A stretch of DNA of 64,000 nucleotides from Myotis daubentonii (taxonomy: Eukaryota > Chordata > Mammalia > Chiroptera > Vespertilionidae), in assembly GCF_963259705.1 (NCBI RefSeq), contig NC_081840.1, forward strand, positions 115,681,074 through 115,745,073, in the 5' to 3' direction. Of the stretch, positions 55,406 to 64,000 are shown in pieces. A model generated the notes under the pieces. That model was not told the DNA's origin, did not search any database, and saw nothing but the letters and a program-made list of their open reading frames with translations. The position numbers and the translations under genes are program-made. The stretch's first letter is position 1. Each line of letters opens with the position of its first letter.

Positions 55406-56999
55406 TTAGCCTCAGCTCGGAGGACTTGAAATGGCGGTAAGATTAGCTCACACTTTGCATTTGCTCTGTGAATTGATGCACCAGCAAGCGTGTTTGTCAG
55501 TTAATGCTCCCAAGTTTCCAGCCTCCATCTCTGCTGAGTGTTTCGTTCAAATGCAGACAAAGAAAGGCACAAGCTGATGGCAAGCTGGATGCTTCTAGGA
55601 TTGGAAAGTAGCATCGAGGCCCTTCTCAGTCTTGCCCTGTGATTGTGGCTCTCATTTTCTGAAACCAGCTCAGAATGTTCATTTCTGAGGCTGGGACTAG
55701 AGGGAGCCCTACTCTCTGAGCTGCACCTCCACCCCCTGAGGCCTGGTGCTCCTCGTCCACCCTGACTCCAGGGGCAGATGGAGTGTAGGACCTAGAGCTG
55801 ATCCCCCGCATTACACCATCCCCAGCCACTGAGGGTGGCTCTCGCTGAGCATGGAGCAAAGCCCAGACTTAGAGCTCCATGTTCACAGTTCTGTTCTCCT
55901 TCCAGATGAATCCACCTCACGCACCTCCTGACTAGAATGCTCCACACCATGTCTTCAGTTCTTCTCCTGCCCATCGTTGATCCTGCTGCTTCTGAGAAGA
56001 ATGCCTAATTTCTGCCTGCTAGAAAACCCACGTGCTCTTTAGTGCCCGACACCATACTGTTCCTCCACGGAGCCTTCCCGCTTCTGCTGGTTGGCATCGC
56101 ACTCCCACTCACTGTTTGTGGACTTGCATTAGAGTCATTGGTGAAGTTGGCACTTGAAGTGGAAGATCCTTGGACCTAGGACCTTGAGGTCCCCTTGACT
56201 CCCCATTTCTTCCCCTAGTGCCCAGCCCAAGACCTCATGTGTGTATAGGGTTGGAGTCCATTCCAAGCCCAACCTGACCATGCCATCCGCGGGACCACGC
56301 GTTATTTCAGCTTTTCCTTTTGGGGACCAGGAGAGTGAGCAACTTGTTCTTGGCCCTTTTGTGATTTTCCATTATCCCCCTGCCTGGTCTCTGGGGCTTT
56401 CTATTTTGAGACTGTGTTCCTCAGCGTGTGGGAGTGAGGAGAACGAGGAGGGGGACAGGCCCTTAACAGGTCTGACCTGAATATCCCAGCTCACCTGGTT
56501 TCCCTTCAGCCAGGCAGTGAAGCGGTGGTCCTAGCTGGAGGCATCAGTGGTGGCCAAGGGAATGGGGCTGGGAATCAGACAGCCCCTTGGAGCAGGGACT
56601 TTGGGGAAAAAACCCCACACCCCGGCTTCAGGCTTAGGAAGCTGGAGATTTCTGTGAGTTTGATGTTGTCCCCTATAAAGTTAGTCATAATATATAACCC
56701 AGAGTCACTGAGGAATAAGATGATAATTCAGCTAAGTTACTTCAGAGTTAAATATCTCTACTTCCTCCCTAATTACCCCCTAATTAAACTGGTCCAGGAT
56801 GGACTTGCAAGCATTATTTCAAAACGTGGCATTAATTAACAGTAGCATCTTATGCTTGCATCTTGCTCACTTGCTTTACAGAGTGTGTTATGCTCAACTC
56901 TCTGTGTGCTCCCATGTGCTGGGTGCCCGGGTCTGGGCCAGCCGTGAGGGAGGGTGAGAGGGGGCAGAGCAGGCGCTCTCATGCTGCAGGACCCTGCGG
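55406..56999. other. Non-coding, moderately GC-rich DNA
   Basis: No recognisable exon. Several frames under 105 codons lack domain features. Possibly conserved bases near 55430-55590, but this is not testable here. Confidence 0.45.
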
Positions 57000-57175
57000 G
57001 TCCCAGCTCAGGTGCCCAGTGGCTCTGTGGCCTTGGGCAAGAGACTTAAGCTTTCTCAGCCTCCGTTTCTTCACTGTAGAATCGAGATGCGGGCGGTCAC
57101 TCCGCAGCATTATTCCGAGGATGAAAGGAGCCAGTGCCTGTAAGGATTTGATGTCTGGCATCTAGTAAGGACACC
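57000..57175 (+). repeat. MIR SINE
   Basis: 'ggctctgtggccttgggcaa', 'ctcagcctccgtttcttcac' and 'gaggatgaaaggagcc' follow the MIR order. Confidence 0.75.
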
Positions 57176-59580
57176 GTCCATAACAGTGAGGGTGTGGGGG
57201 AGGAGGCAGGGCCTAAGGCCTCTAGGAGTGTGGGGCACAAGGCGGTAGAGGGCCTCACCCACAAAAACCATGTGAGGTAGAGCCAGTCCTGGTCTTCCCG
57301 CCTTCCAGCAAAGCCGGGGACCTGCACTGACTCACAGGTGCCAAGTGGCTGCCTCGCACTCCTGCTGCCCAACCTGGGCAATGGACTTCCGTCCGTCTCC
57401 GCTGGGGCAGGAGCAAGCAGGTAATCTGCTATGGTGCCATGCAGGACTTGGCTACTAGAAGGCATTCGGGCTGTACCAGCGATTAGAAACATAGGTGTCA
57501 TGAGAAGGTTCCCACCCTTAGAGAGAGGCTGGTTTCAGTGCTTTCAGGGTGCCCCAGCCACGCTCAGAGGGAGCGGGACAACCCCGCAGGCCCGCAGCCC
57601 TGGGTGCCTGTGATTCACCCTGCGTGACCACTTAAATGTGTCCATTCACTAATTGGTGGCATGTGCCCTATTAAAGGGAGCAAATGGCTGTGCCTTTTCT
57701 GAGACAGAATCAGGACTTAGATCAGGTGCACTCTCAGGAAGTTAGAGCCGGGCCTTTGTTTTTAGGTCAAATGGGGGAACGGGGACGGATATCTTGTTAT
57801 TTTTTCCCACTGGGTATGGATGGAAAACTGGTTTCTTTAAATATTCTCAACCCATATGAGTGTGGTTCTTAGCAGACTGGGGTTGGAGTCTGCCTTTTCT
57901 TTACAGTCTCATTTCTATAATCAAAAACTACTTTTAATATTGGAGGAGAAATAGTAATACTGGAGTTTAAACGGCCTGGATGACTGTAAAAATGCTTCGT
58001 AGCCGATCACTTATTAACCAGCTTGGAAATAGAAATCACCATTCCCTACCCAACGTGTCATCATTTCTCTGCACCTGCTCTTCTGGGCCAGGCTCGGGGC
58101 TGCTCCTTGGGGCCCTCAGCCCTTTTTAAGGTTACACTGGGCTCTGGGGATATCGTGGTTTACACAACAGAAATTGCTCTCTTGCCCTTTTCCATTAATG
58201 TTAGAAAATCTATTATTCCGAAGAAAATTTTCTTTTGACACTTGTGATCCAGTCGCAAACCAAATAAGAAATTTGCTTGTGGTTTTGTGCTCCTCACTAG
58301 AATTATTTTTTAACCAGAAGAGTTTTCTGAAACCAGAGTTGGCCTTTTTAGAACCGTGTGATTTGTAGGGAGAAGACCTTGCTATGTGTTTCCTCAAATC
58401 TTTCCCCGATGGCTGATCCTGGCACAGTACCCATATGCCAACATATTTCTGAGTGACAGCTTACAAAAAGACAGTGGCTGTAAAAGTTTTCCTTTTATAC
58501 TGATCCAAACACTAGGTTCTGCTAAGTGCAAATGGGGTGCACGTGATTGGAATGATATCATTTTATTAAAAGTATTCTCATAACCTAGCTCTAAAAGGCC
58601 TTCTGTTTCTATTATAGGTAGGTTATTGATGCTAAATAGTTCAGCAAATTGGGTTGTTGAAGCGCATCTGCCATGCATTATTCATTAAGTGTGTCTTTCA
58701 CAAATCAGAGCTGTCTGTTGCCTAATCCTGGAGTCCCAGTAGCACCACTTCGTGGGGAACGTGCTTTCTTGTGAGCCAAGAAATGGAGTCACAGGCACAT
58801 CAATCAGGCCAACACTTGGTAACACTGTTGCCCTCCAAATGTAATGCATAATGCAGAAAAGGTTTAATTAATGATCTACAGTAATGAGTCTGTTTATAAA
58901 GAAATAATGTACTATAAAATTAAGCTACGTATAGTGGATGTACCTCCTAATGATGAGGCTGGCATTTTAAATGATCAATAAATCACTTAAATATTAAGAC
59001 TTTCTTGAACAAGGGTAATAAAAGGAGACAATTGAAAATGGTAGACACCAGCATGTACAATTATCCACTAAATAAAACATTTTTATTGTGATCACAGTGT
59101 TAATCACATTGAAGAGCAGCCTGATCGGGAGAAGCGAGAAATTGTAACTGAATTATTTTTTTAATCTTTGAAATGATTAACTTCTACATGAGAATGAAAG
59201 TCCCAAATATTTAAACCCTCATATGCCTTTCCTCAGAGGACAGTCTTGCTTTCATTTCCTGAGACTGGGAGATAATTTGTAAAACTGCTAAAGCTGCTTC
59301 TTCCCCGGCTAAAACGCTTCTTTATTTGGATTAGGGTTTCTAGGATTGTGGGTTTTCCCAGCTCCCTACTCTTCTCAGCTCTAGGGCCAGAACTCTATTC
59401 TCAGGCCTTTCCTGCTTTCCTCATGGAGAAGGGGGGCTCTCCCACTTCTGGCATCTGCAGGCATAATCCATCCTACATGCACTCCCTGGCCCACTTCTTT
59501 GGTTGGTGATGCATTGCTTATGTGGAAGTCCGAGGGCTGGCTGATAAGGCTTGGTGTTGCCTAGCTGTACCCTGGAATTA
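57176..59580. other. Non-coding DNA containing a possible conserved element
   Basis: No gene recognised. The longest minus-strand frame (134 codons, 57097-57501) overlaps the MIR and has no domain. The stretch 58690-59170 is treated separately. Confidence 0.45.
58690..59170. promoter_or_regulatory. Candidate conserved non-coding element
   Basis: An AT-rich, repeat-free stretch dense in homeodomain- and POU-type motifs: TTTAATTAATGATC near 58862, ATGCATAATGCAG near 58843, TTTATTGTGATCACAGTGTTAATCAC split over 59083-59108, and CAATAAATCAC near 58976. Such texture is typical of developmental enhancers, but conservation cannot be seen from one sequence. Confidence 0.3.
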
Positions 59581-59842
59581 TTTAATATGCCCTCTATTGC
59601 TGAACCGGTTTGGCTCAGTGGATAGAGCGTTGGCCTGCGGACTGAAGGGTCCCGGGTTCGATTCCGGTCAAGGGCTTGTGCCTTGGTTTCGGGCACATCC
59701 CCAGTGGGGGGCGTGCAGGAGGCAGCTGATCGATGTTTCTCTCTCATTGATGTTTCTAGCTCTCTATCCCTCTCCCTTCTTCTCTCTGTAAAAAATCAAT
59801 AAAATATATTTAAAAAAAATTTTTTTTTAATATGCCCTCTAT
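59581..59842 (+). mobile_element. Ves SINE, young, perfect 17-bp target duplication
   Basis: The element spans 59598-59825 between identical 17-bp repeats TTTAATATGCCCTCTAT (59581-59597, 59826-59842). Pol III A box TGGCTCAGTGG (59611-59621) and B box GGTTCGATTCC (59655-59665) look intact. The 3' end has a CT-rich region, AATAAAATATATT and a mixed A/T tail. Intact boxes and identical duplications suggest a recent, possibly polymorphic insertion. It is not a tRNA gene. Confidence 0.96.
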
Positions 59843-60176
59843 GACCAGCCTCCTCTGATCAGAGAAGTCACACCAAGGAAACTGAATGGACCAGGGGGCT
59901 GCGCTGTTTTCCCCAAAGGGTCCAGGCTTTTCCAAACGTTTTTGGCATAATGAAGTTTGGTCACCCAAATCTTCTACTTTAAGCCTCTTAAACTATATGC
60001 TCCCAAACCATCATGTATATTTCCCTCCCTCACTAATTAAAATAAAAAGAAATTGAAACGAAAGCTAACAAGTGGTAACTTTAAGTAGTTATTATTTAAA
60101 AAATAAAAGAAAAACTTGAATTCTCCAGCCTTTGTGTGTTGCCTCTGATTAAGAATATTTTGCAAAATGGAAATAG

Positions 60177-60806
60177 TTTATCTGTGAAGTGTTAAACCAA
60201 TAATAATAAATTCAAAATGCTTTAGAAAACATCTATTGATAGATCGATCCTCCCTTCCCCCCAACTGGTGGGCGAAGTATGACGTAACCTGTAGCCTGGA
60301 AATACCTGAGTGACTAACCATGTACCTTACAGGGACTGCACACTGAACAACCAGTCCACACCTGCCAGATACCCTAAGCCAGTGGCTCTCAACCTTCCTC
60401 ATGCCGTGACCCTTTAATACAGTTCCTCATGTTGTGGTGACCCCCAATTTCATTGTTACAAATTGAACATAATTAAAGCATAGTGATTAATCACAAAAAC
60501 AATATGTAATTATATATGTGTTTTCCAATGGTCTTAGACCCCCTGTGAAAGGGTCGTTGGACCCCCAAAAGGGTCGCGACCCACAGGTTGAGAACCGCTG
60601 CCCTAAGCCCTCGTTCCTATATGGACCATACATTAAGCCACCAATCAGCATGCGAGTTCACTAAGCCCCCATTCCTTCCCATTCTGCCCCTCAAAAGGCG
60701 TGCTCACCTCTGCTGTCCTCCCACTGCGAGACAGCCCGGCAGGTCTCTTTCCCCTAATAAAGCCTGTAATCCTGGTTTTCGGCTCCCGACTGGTCTCACA
60801 TTTATA
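60177..60806 (+). mobile_element. ERV LTR, about 389 bp, split by a SPIN-like element
   Basis: The LTR runs from TGTGAAGTG (60183) to GGTCTCACA (60800), giving inverted ends TGTGA/TCACA. Flanks TTTATC and TTTATA agree at 5 of 6. The right part has 'ccaatcagcatgcgagttcac' and AATAAA (60756-60761), with 'cccactgcgagacagc' before it, features of class I LTRs. A 221-bp hAT element plus an 8-bp duplication interrupts it at 60372-60608. No internal viral sequence lies next to it. Confidence 0.7.
60372..60608 (+). mobile_element. SPIN-like hAT MITE with perfect 8-bp duplication
   Basis: The element is 60380-60600 (221 bp) between CCCTAAGC copies (60372-60379, 60601-60608). Inverted ends are CAGTGGCTCTCAACC and GGTTGAGAACCGCTG. 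Internal text 'tttaatacagttcctcatgt' and 'aaagggtcgttggaccccca' matches SPIN elements as I recall them. SPIN (SPACE INVADERS) transposons are known to have entered several tetrapod lineages, vespertilionid bats included, by horizontal transfer. No transposase is encoded. Confidence 0.88.
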
Positions 60807-61147
60807 TCTAAACTTTTACTAGGCTAATATATGTGAAATAGATTGCCTGTAGAGGGTTTTGTAAAACAAAATTGTAAATATCAAGATGTTGTGCTTAATG
60901 GGCTGTGGTGTCTGAATCTCAGATTTCTACTGATGAAAATTTGGCAGGTTGGAAAGTGAGATGAGGGTTTAATGAACAGAATCTAATCTGAGATGGAAAT
61001 GCCGTTCCTCTTAAATACAGAGAAATTAATGGGCTGAACAAGGCACAAACTGTTTCCATAGTAGCCCAGAGTGATTTCCTAGGAGAGAAGGTGGAGGCTG
61101 ACTGGGGGGGTGGGAGGGGTGAGGAGGGGTGGGGGCATCAGGAAATG
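60807..61147. other. Non-coding DNA with a G-rich tract
   Basis: 61104-61136 holds G-runs of 7, 3, 4, 4 and 5 that fit a G-quadruplex pattern on the plus strand. Otherwise featureless. Confidence 0.5.
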
Positions 61148-61385
61148 GCTGTGGTCAGGGGTGGGCAAACTTTTTGACTCGAGGGCCACAATGTGTTCTT
61201 AAACTGGACTGGAGGGCCAGAACAAAAGCATGGATGGAGTGTTTGTGTGAACTAATATAAATTCAAAGTAAACATCATTACATAAAAGGGTACGGTCTTT
61301 TATTTTTTTTTTTTTTAAGTTTTATTCATTTCAAACGGACCAGATCCAGCCTGCGGGCCGTAGTTTGCCCACGGCTGGCTGTGGA
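61148..61385 (+). mobile_element. Second hAT MITE, 222 bp
   Basis: The element is 61156-61377, with inverted ends CAGGGGTGGGCAAAC and GTTTGCCCACGGCTG. The 8-bp duplications are GCTGTGGT (61148-61155) and GCTGTGGA (61378-61385), one mismatch. Inside are 'ctggagggccagaac' and a T-run (61301-61317). Similar in size to the SPIN-like copy but a different family, perhaps OposCharlie-like. The name is tentative. Confidence 0.85.
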
Positions 61386-62118
61386 GGTAGAAACTGGCCA
61401 GCGTGAGTTATGAATGCTTTGTCATCCCACACCAGATCCCTTGCTTTAATTCATATCAGTGTTCACATTTCTGTTCCAGGGCCCTGTGAGGAGAGTCTTT
61501 TGATTGGTTTAAAGGCCACTGGATGTTTGTTTCTTTAATTTGATAGAGCAGCATGTAACCAGGGGCTTTCTTACTGTGACTTTGAGTAATGAGGACAAAA
61601 CCACCATTAGAAGATGGGGATCTAGAGTTTTAATGAAAATGTTCCTCTTACAACCAGTTAACTCTCTACTTTAAATTCTTATCAAATTTATCTTCTAGTA
61701 TAAGTTAACAAAATTGCCAAGAAATATCTTTAGTTGGGATTTGGTTATGAGCCAAAACCAATTGCTAGGGGCAACCAGGGCAGAGGCAGTTAATTAATTA
61801 ACCTCTGACATTGTGTACAGATTAAGCCACTGAGTCCTAGTTTTGAAGCAGAGGGGCAGTGTTGGAGTGTTTGCTGCTCTTGGGAATTATAAAGATCAGC
61901 CTGGCTTCAACCCATTCCCCACTTCTCCACCTCTATTGTCCAAAAGGAAATAAGTAGCTTTTATCTGGAGTCACTAAGGGAGAAAAGGTGAGGCAGGGCA
62001 TGATGAACTCAATGCTTATTAAGAAAAGATCCTCTCAGGGAGTAGAACAAAGCCATGAGAATGAAAAAAGCTATTGGTAAATGCTTAGTAGGTGGAAACA
62101 GGGCCCAATTAACCAATT

Positions 62119-62121
<3 letters not shown>
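61386..62121. other. Non-coding DNA
   Basis: No gene. A TTAATTAATTAA palindrome lies near 61790-61801. No repeat recognised. Confidence 0.45.

Positions 62122-62164
<43 letters not shown>
62122..62164. repeat. (TG)n microsatellite, about 21 units
   Basis: An uninterrupted TG run, likely polymorphic in length. Confidence 0.97.
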
Positions 62165-62165
<1 letters not shown>

Positions 62166-62179
62166 TACTTTAAATAAAC

Positions 62180-62757
62180 TCTATAACAGGGACCTTAGCT
62201 GTCTTGTTCACTGCCACAACCTCAGCACCTGGCTTATAGAAGACACTTGATAGTTCTGTATAACCACCTGCAGGGCCCTACATAACTTGCCCCAGGACTC
62301 TGCTTACTATCTATCTTTCTATCTTCAACTCCTGCTATTTTCCCTCTTGCATATTGAGCATAAGCCACACTTTACTTCATGTTCCTTATACCTTAGAGCC
62401 TTTTCACTTGCCATTATTTTAGCCTGCAATGTTCCTCCCGGACCCTTTCAGGTTTCTGATCAAAAGTCACCTCGTCAGTGAAGCCTCCAGGACCCTTTAT
62501 TTAAAATAGCTATTCCCATTCTATGACCATCCCTGTTTGTCTTCTAAGCTTAATTTTTTCCTGATCATTTATTGCTTCTAGAATAAACATACATATGCCT
62601 GGCTTTTTATTGGTTTTCCCTTCCTCACTAGAATGTAAACTCCAACAGGTGAAGGGTTTTCTGTTCACTGCTGCTTTTCAGGACCAAGAGCAATGCCTGG
62701 TACAGATAGGCACTCCATAACAATTTGTTAAATGCATAATGGAATGAATAAATCTCA
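62180..62757 (+). repeat. L2 LINE 3' end(s)
   Basis: A short L2 terminus at 62180-62262 ('cagggaccttagctgtcttgttcactgcc', 'agcacctggcttatag'). A longer one follows to 62757 with 'cactagaatgtaaactcc', 'gttcactgctgc', 'gcctggtacagataggcac' and the terminal 'tggaatgaataaat'. Two tandem or overlapping L2 copies. Confidence 0.75.
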
Positions 62758-64000
62758 CATACTGTTCATAATATACCTATGCAAATTAATAATGTAGAAA
62801 TTGTAACTCAATACATGTATTTATTTATTCACATATGTAAATTGAAACAAGTGAGTTTACTGAAATTTATCCCACAAGCAGACTTGATAAGCTTGAATAA
62901 TTATTTACATAAATATTTGCAACATTGATAATTACTCTGAGAATTAAAATAAGTGGTGCAATAAAACAGAAACAGAAGTTAAAAATCAAAATTTAACTTC
63001 CTGTTTTGCTACTGTGAAATCAGAATCAATTAAAAAGCACTACCTCTGTCTCCTAACAATAGCTGTGAATGCAGTAGGGCTCACAGAAGACTTTCCGTGT
63101 TACTGTGCTGGCTATAATCTCAACTCTAGCAAAACACAACCACTTCTGAGACTTTAGGTGTGTGTGACTCTCCATCGTTACCTAGTGACATCACACTCAA
63201 GTTACAGAAGAAATTGCTATGAGAGCCAAAATTGTAAAACATTTTAATCAAGAAGTGACTCTTCTGTGATATAAAATGTCCTAAAAATATCCAGAATTAG
63301 AAGTGAATAAAGCTTCTATTTTTCATTCTTAAAAAAAAAAATCTCCCCTTAAAACATGTAGAAAATTGCTTTCTTTTGTTTAATCTTGTTTTCCCTATGT
63401 AATTCTTTCCATGAACACATGAATTAAAGAATTTAGCACCAGGTTTTGCCCCCAAATAATCGCTTCCCAGTAAATAGTTCCTGGGAACAGTGGGGAAAAT
63501 GGCATCAGCCTCTGAGGACAGGGTGACGGGCCAGCAGGCACCGTATGGACAGGCATCAAGATGTTTGAGCTCAAAGCAGTGATTTTTAAATAAACTCCTC
63601 TGCATCTCATCTGATATTCTGCTCTTGGCAGCATTGGCTGAGCTAAAATAGTGTCTGACCCTACCACCTCTTCCCCCCTTTCCTCTGACAAAGGACCATT
63701 TCAGAGAGGAGAAACTAATTTATTCTGATTTTTTGTCAAGCATCAGTCTAACTAGCCTCACCTTTTTGCCCTAAAAGGTGCAAGATGCTAACCTTTGCTT
63801 CTATAGCATCTGCATTAAATAACAAAATGGCAAAGCAGTTGCTATCAGGAGGACTATGCATTAGCACAGCACCATTAAGAGCAGGAAGTACTTAAAAGCA
63901 GTGGTCTTTTGAAATCAGGGGCCAGATGGCATGATATATTGACCTTCATTCCTGTCAGATTAGCAAAAGACTTTTTTTTCCTTTTTAATTCAAAAGGACT
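62758..64000. other. Non-coding DNA, nothing recognised
   Basis: No gene or clear repeat. Minus-strand frames near 63297-63691 (about 100 codons) overlap one another in different registers without domains. Parts near 63770-63880 look unrepeated and could be conserved. Confidence 0.45.

Noticed and set aside
57097..57501. A 134-codon minus-strand frame as an exon
   Set aside because: It overlaps a MIR SINE, has no recognisable domain, and no convincing splice context was seen.
59598..59690. tRNA gene
   Set aside because: A and B boxes belong to the tRNA-derived head of a Ves SINE with target duplications and a SINE tail; no mature tRNA fold was sought or evident.

Overview
The window is nuclear DNA of a vespertilionid (evening) bat, about 64 kb with no recognisable host protein-coding exon. 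Three lineage markers support this. HeliBat-type Helitron ends occur at 1-51, 42681-43445 and 54968-55405. Ves tRNA-derived SINEs occur at 5801-6047, 8334-8583 and 59581-59842. A SPIN-like hAT element lies at 60380-60600. Family names here are recalled from known consensus patterns; no database was searched.

Layout. 1-9928 is AT-rich non-coding DNA with SINEs, L2 and MaLR-type LTR relics. 9929-17115 is a near full-length LINE-1 on the minus strand: 5'UTR, ORF1 with one premature stop, and ORF2 with frameshifts and a stop. 17116-29052 is non-coding DNA with old repeats, a solo LTR with target duplication (22127-22503), MER5A, MER20, MIR and L2 pieces. 29053-43490 is the most striking part: an old plus-strand LINE-1 3' fragment whose middle is replaced by about 13.3 kb of minisatellite. 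Its roughly 80 monomers of 155-158 bp are themselves built from about 30-bp sub-repeats and grouped into higher-order blocks. A HeliBat element sits in the tail of the same LINE-1. 43729-44492 is a hAT relic carrying a nested solo LTR.

46128-51226 is a class II (betaretrovirus-like) endogenous provirus with two 335-bp LTRs, 6-bp target duplications and a Lys-type primer binding site. Its gag is broken and internally deleted, its protease and pol are readable, and env is almost wholly deleted. 52985-54967 is another minus-strand LINE-1 fragment abutting a minus-strand HeliBat. 55406-64000 is mostly single-copy DNA with an ERV LTR split by the SPIN-like element, a second hAT element, a (TG)n microsatellite and L2. 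One AT-rich stretch (58690-59170) has the look of a conserved non-coding element.

Nothing here forms a working pathway. The window records successive insertions: old hAT, MIR and L2; then LTRs and LINE-1; then Helitrons, SPIN-like hAT and Ves SINEs; plus local expansion of the minisatellite. The best candidate for something undescribed is the LINE-1-born satellite. In 27 consecutive monomers it carries a perfect 5' splice-site consensus at exact 158-bp spacing, together with a nearly invariant core of about 45 bp.
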